NCBI GenBank assembly: GCA_028564675.1 | Contig: JAOVVO010000009.1 | Coordinates: 186,001-250,000, forward strand | Reading direction: 5' to 3' | DNA: 64,000 bases | Source: Onchocerca lupi | Taxonomy: Eukaryota > Nematoda > Chromadorea > Rhabditida > Onchocercidae | Program-made: the position numbers and the translations under genes | Notes under the pieces: generated by a model | Told to the model about the DNA's origin: nothing | Databases searched by the model: none | The model's input: the letters and a program-made list of their open reading frames with translations, nothing else | Shown here: piece after piece, positions 63,862 to 64,000 of the stretch | How positions within the stretch are numbered: the stretch's first letter is position 1 | How the letters are laid out: the number at the start of each line of letters is the position of its first letter

Positions 63862-64000
63862 CTATAAATATATTACACGTCTCTATTGAAAAATAATGAT
63901 ACTTTTGGATTAATTTAGGATTTTTCTTAATAATATTTTATTGATCCCCTGTACAATGTTTCAAATGATGATGACGATACAATATAAGTTATACGAGACG

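Noticed and set aside
1..64000. CRISPR arrays, phage or bacterial operons
   Set aside because: No regularly spaced repeats, and every confident gene is intron-containing and animal-type.

Overview
The window is AT-rich (roughly 70% by eye) and packed with introns that mostly end in TTTCAG, TTTTAG or TTGTAG. Its genes are animal genes: RAD50, the neuronal PH-MyTH4-FERM protein MAX-1, muscle troponin I and the Na+/K+-ATPase alpha chain. I infer a nematode, possibly of the spirurid/filarial group from composition and gene style; species is not decided.

Left to right: (1) 1-1578, the 5' part of a decayed Helitron cut by the window edge. (2) About 1653-3303, minus strand, a five-exon gene for a small basic Ser/Lys-rich protein that I do not recognise; the Helitron lies directly against its 3' end. 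(3) 3815-12554, minus strand, complete rad-50. I could join 30 exons in phase to 1298 residues with Walker A, zinc hook, signature, Walker B and H-loop. One of its 29 introns lacks an AG acceptor. (4) 12555-16121, intergenic, with a GC-richer patch near 13 kb. (5) 16122-41137 or beyond, minus strand, max-1, with 24 coding exons in view and the extreme 5' end not found. One intron holds a Helitron with both ends intact (19192-22300), and another intron is about 11.8 kb long. (6) About 41-57 kb, poorly understood ground: a third Helitron (ending at 53168), a candidate UBZ4-like zinc-finger ORF on minus near 47.2 kb, a candidate first exon at 45.7 kb, and several unrecognised coding-like islands on plus at 53.4-55.5 kb. 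(7) 57594-61433, plus strand, troponin I with seven exons. (8) 63424-63861, minus strand, the last two exons of the Na+/K+-ATPase alpha subunit, continuing past the right edge and convergent with troponin I.

The genes do not form one pathway. rad-50 serves double-strand-break repair, max-1 axon guidance, and troponin I and the Na+/K+ pump muscle and membrane excitability. The recurring theme is Helitron activity: three copies in one orientation, each with a 5' TC terminus and flanking A, and all with a broken helicase reading frame. I found no CRISPR, phage, tRNA or rRNA, and nothing I would defend as a wholly new system. The most interesting leads are how closely Helitron ends sit to host splice and stop signals, two non-canonical splice sites, and a long perfect hairpin in a troponin I intron.
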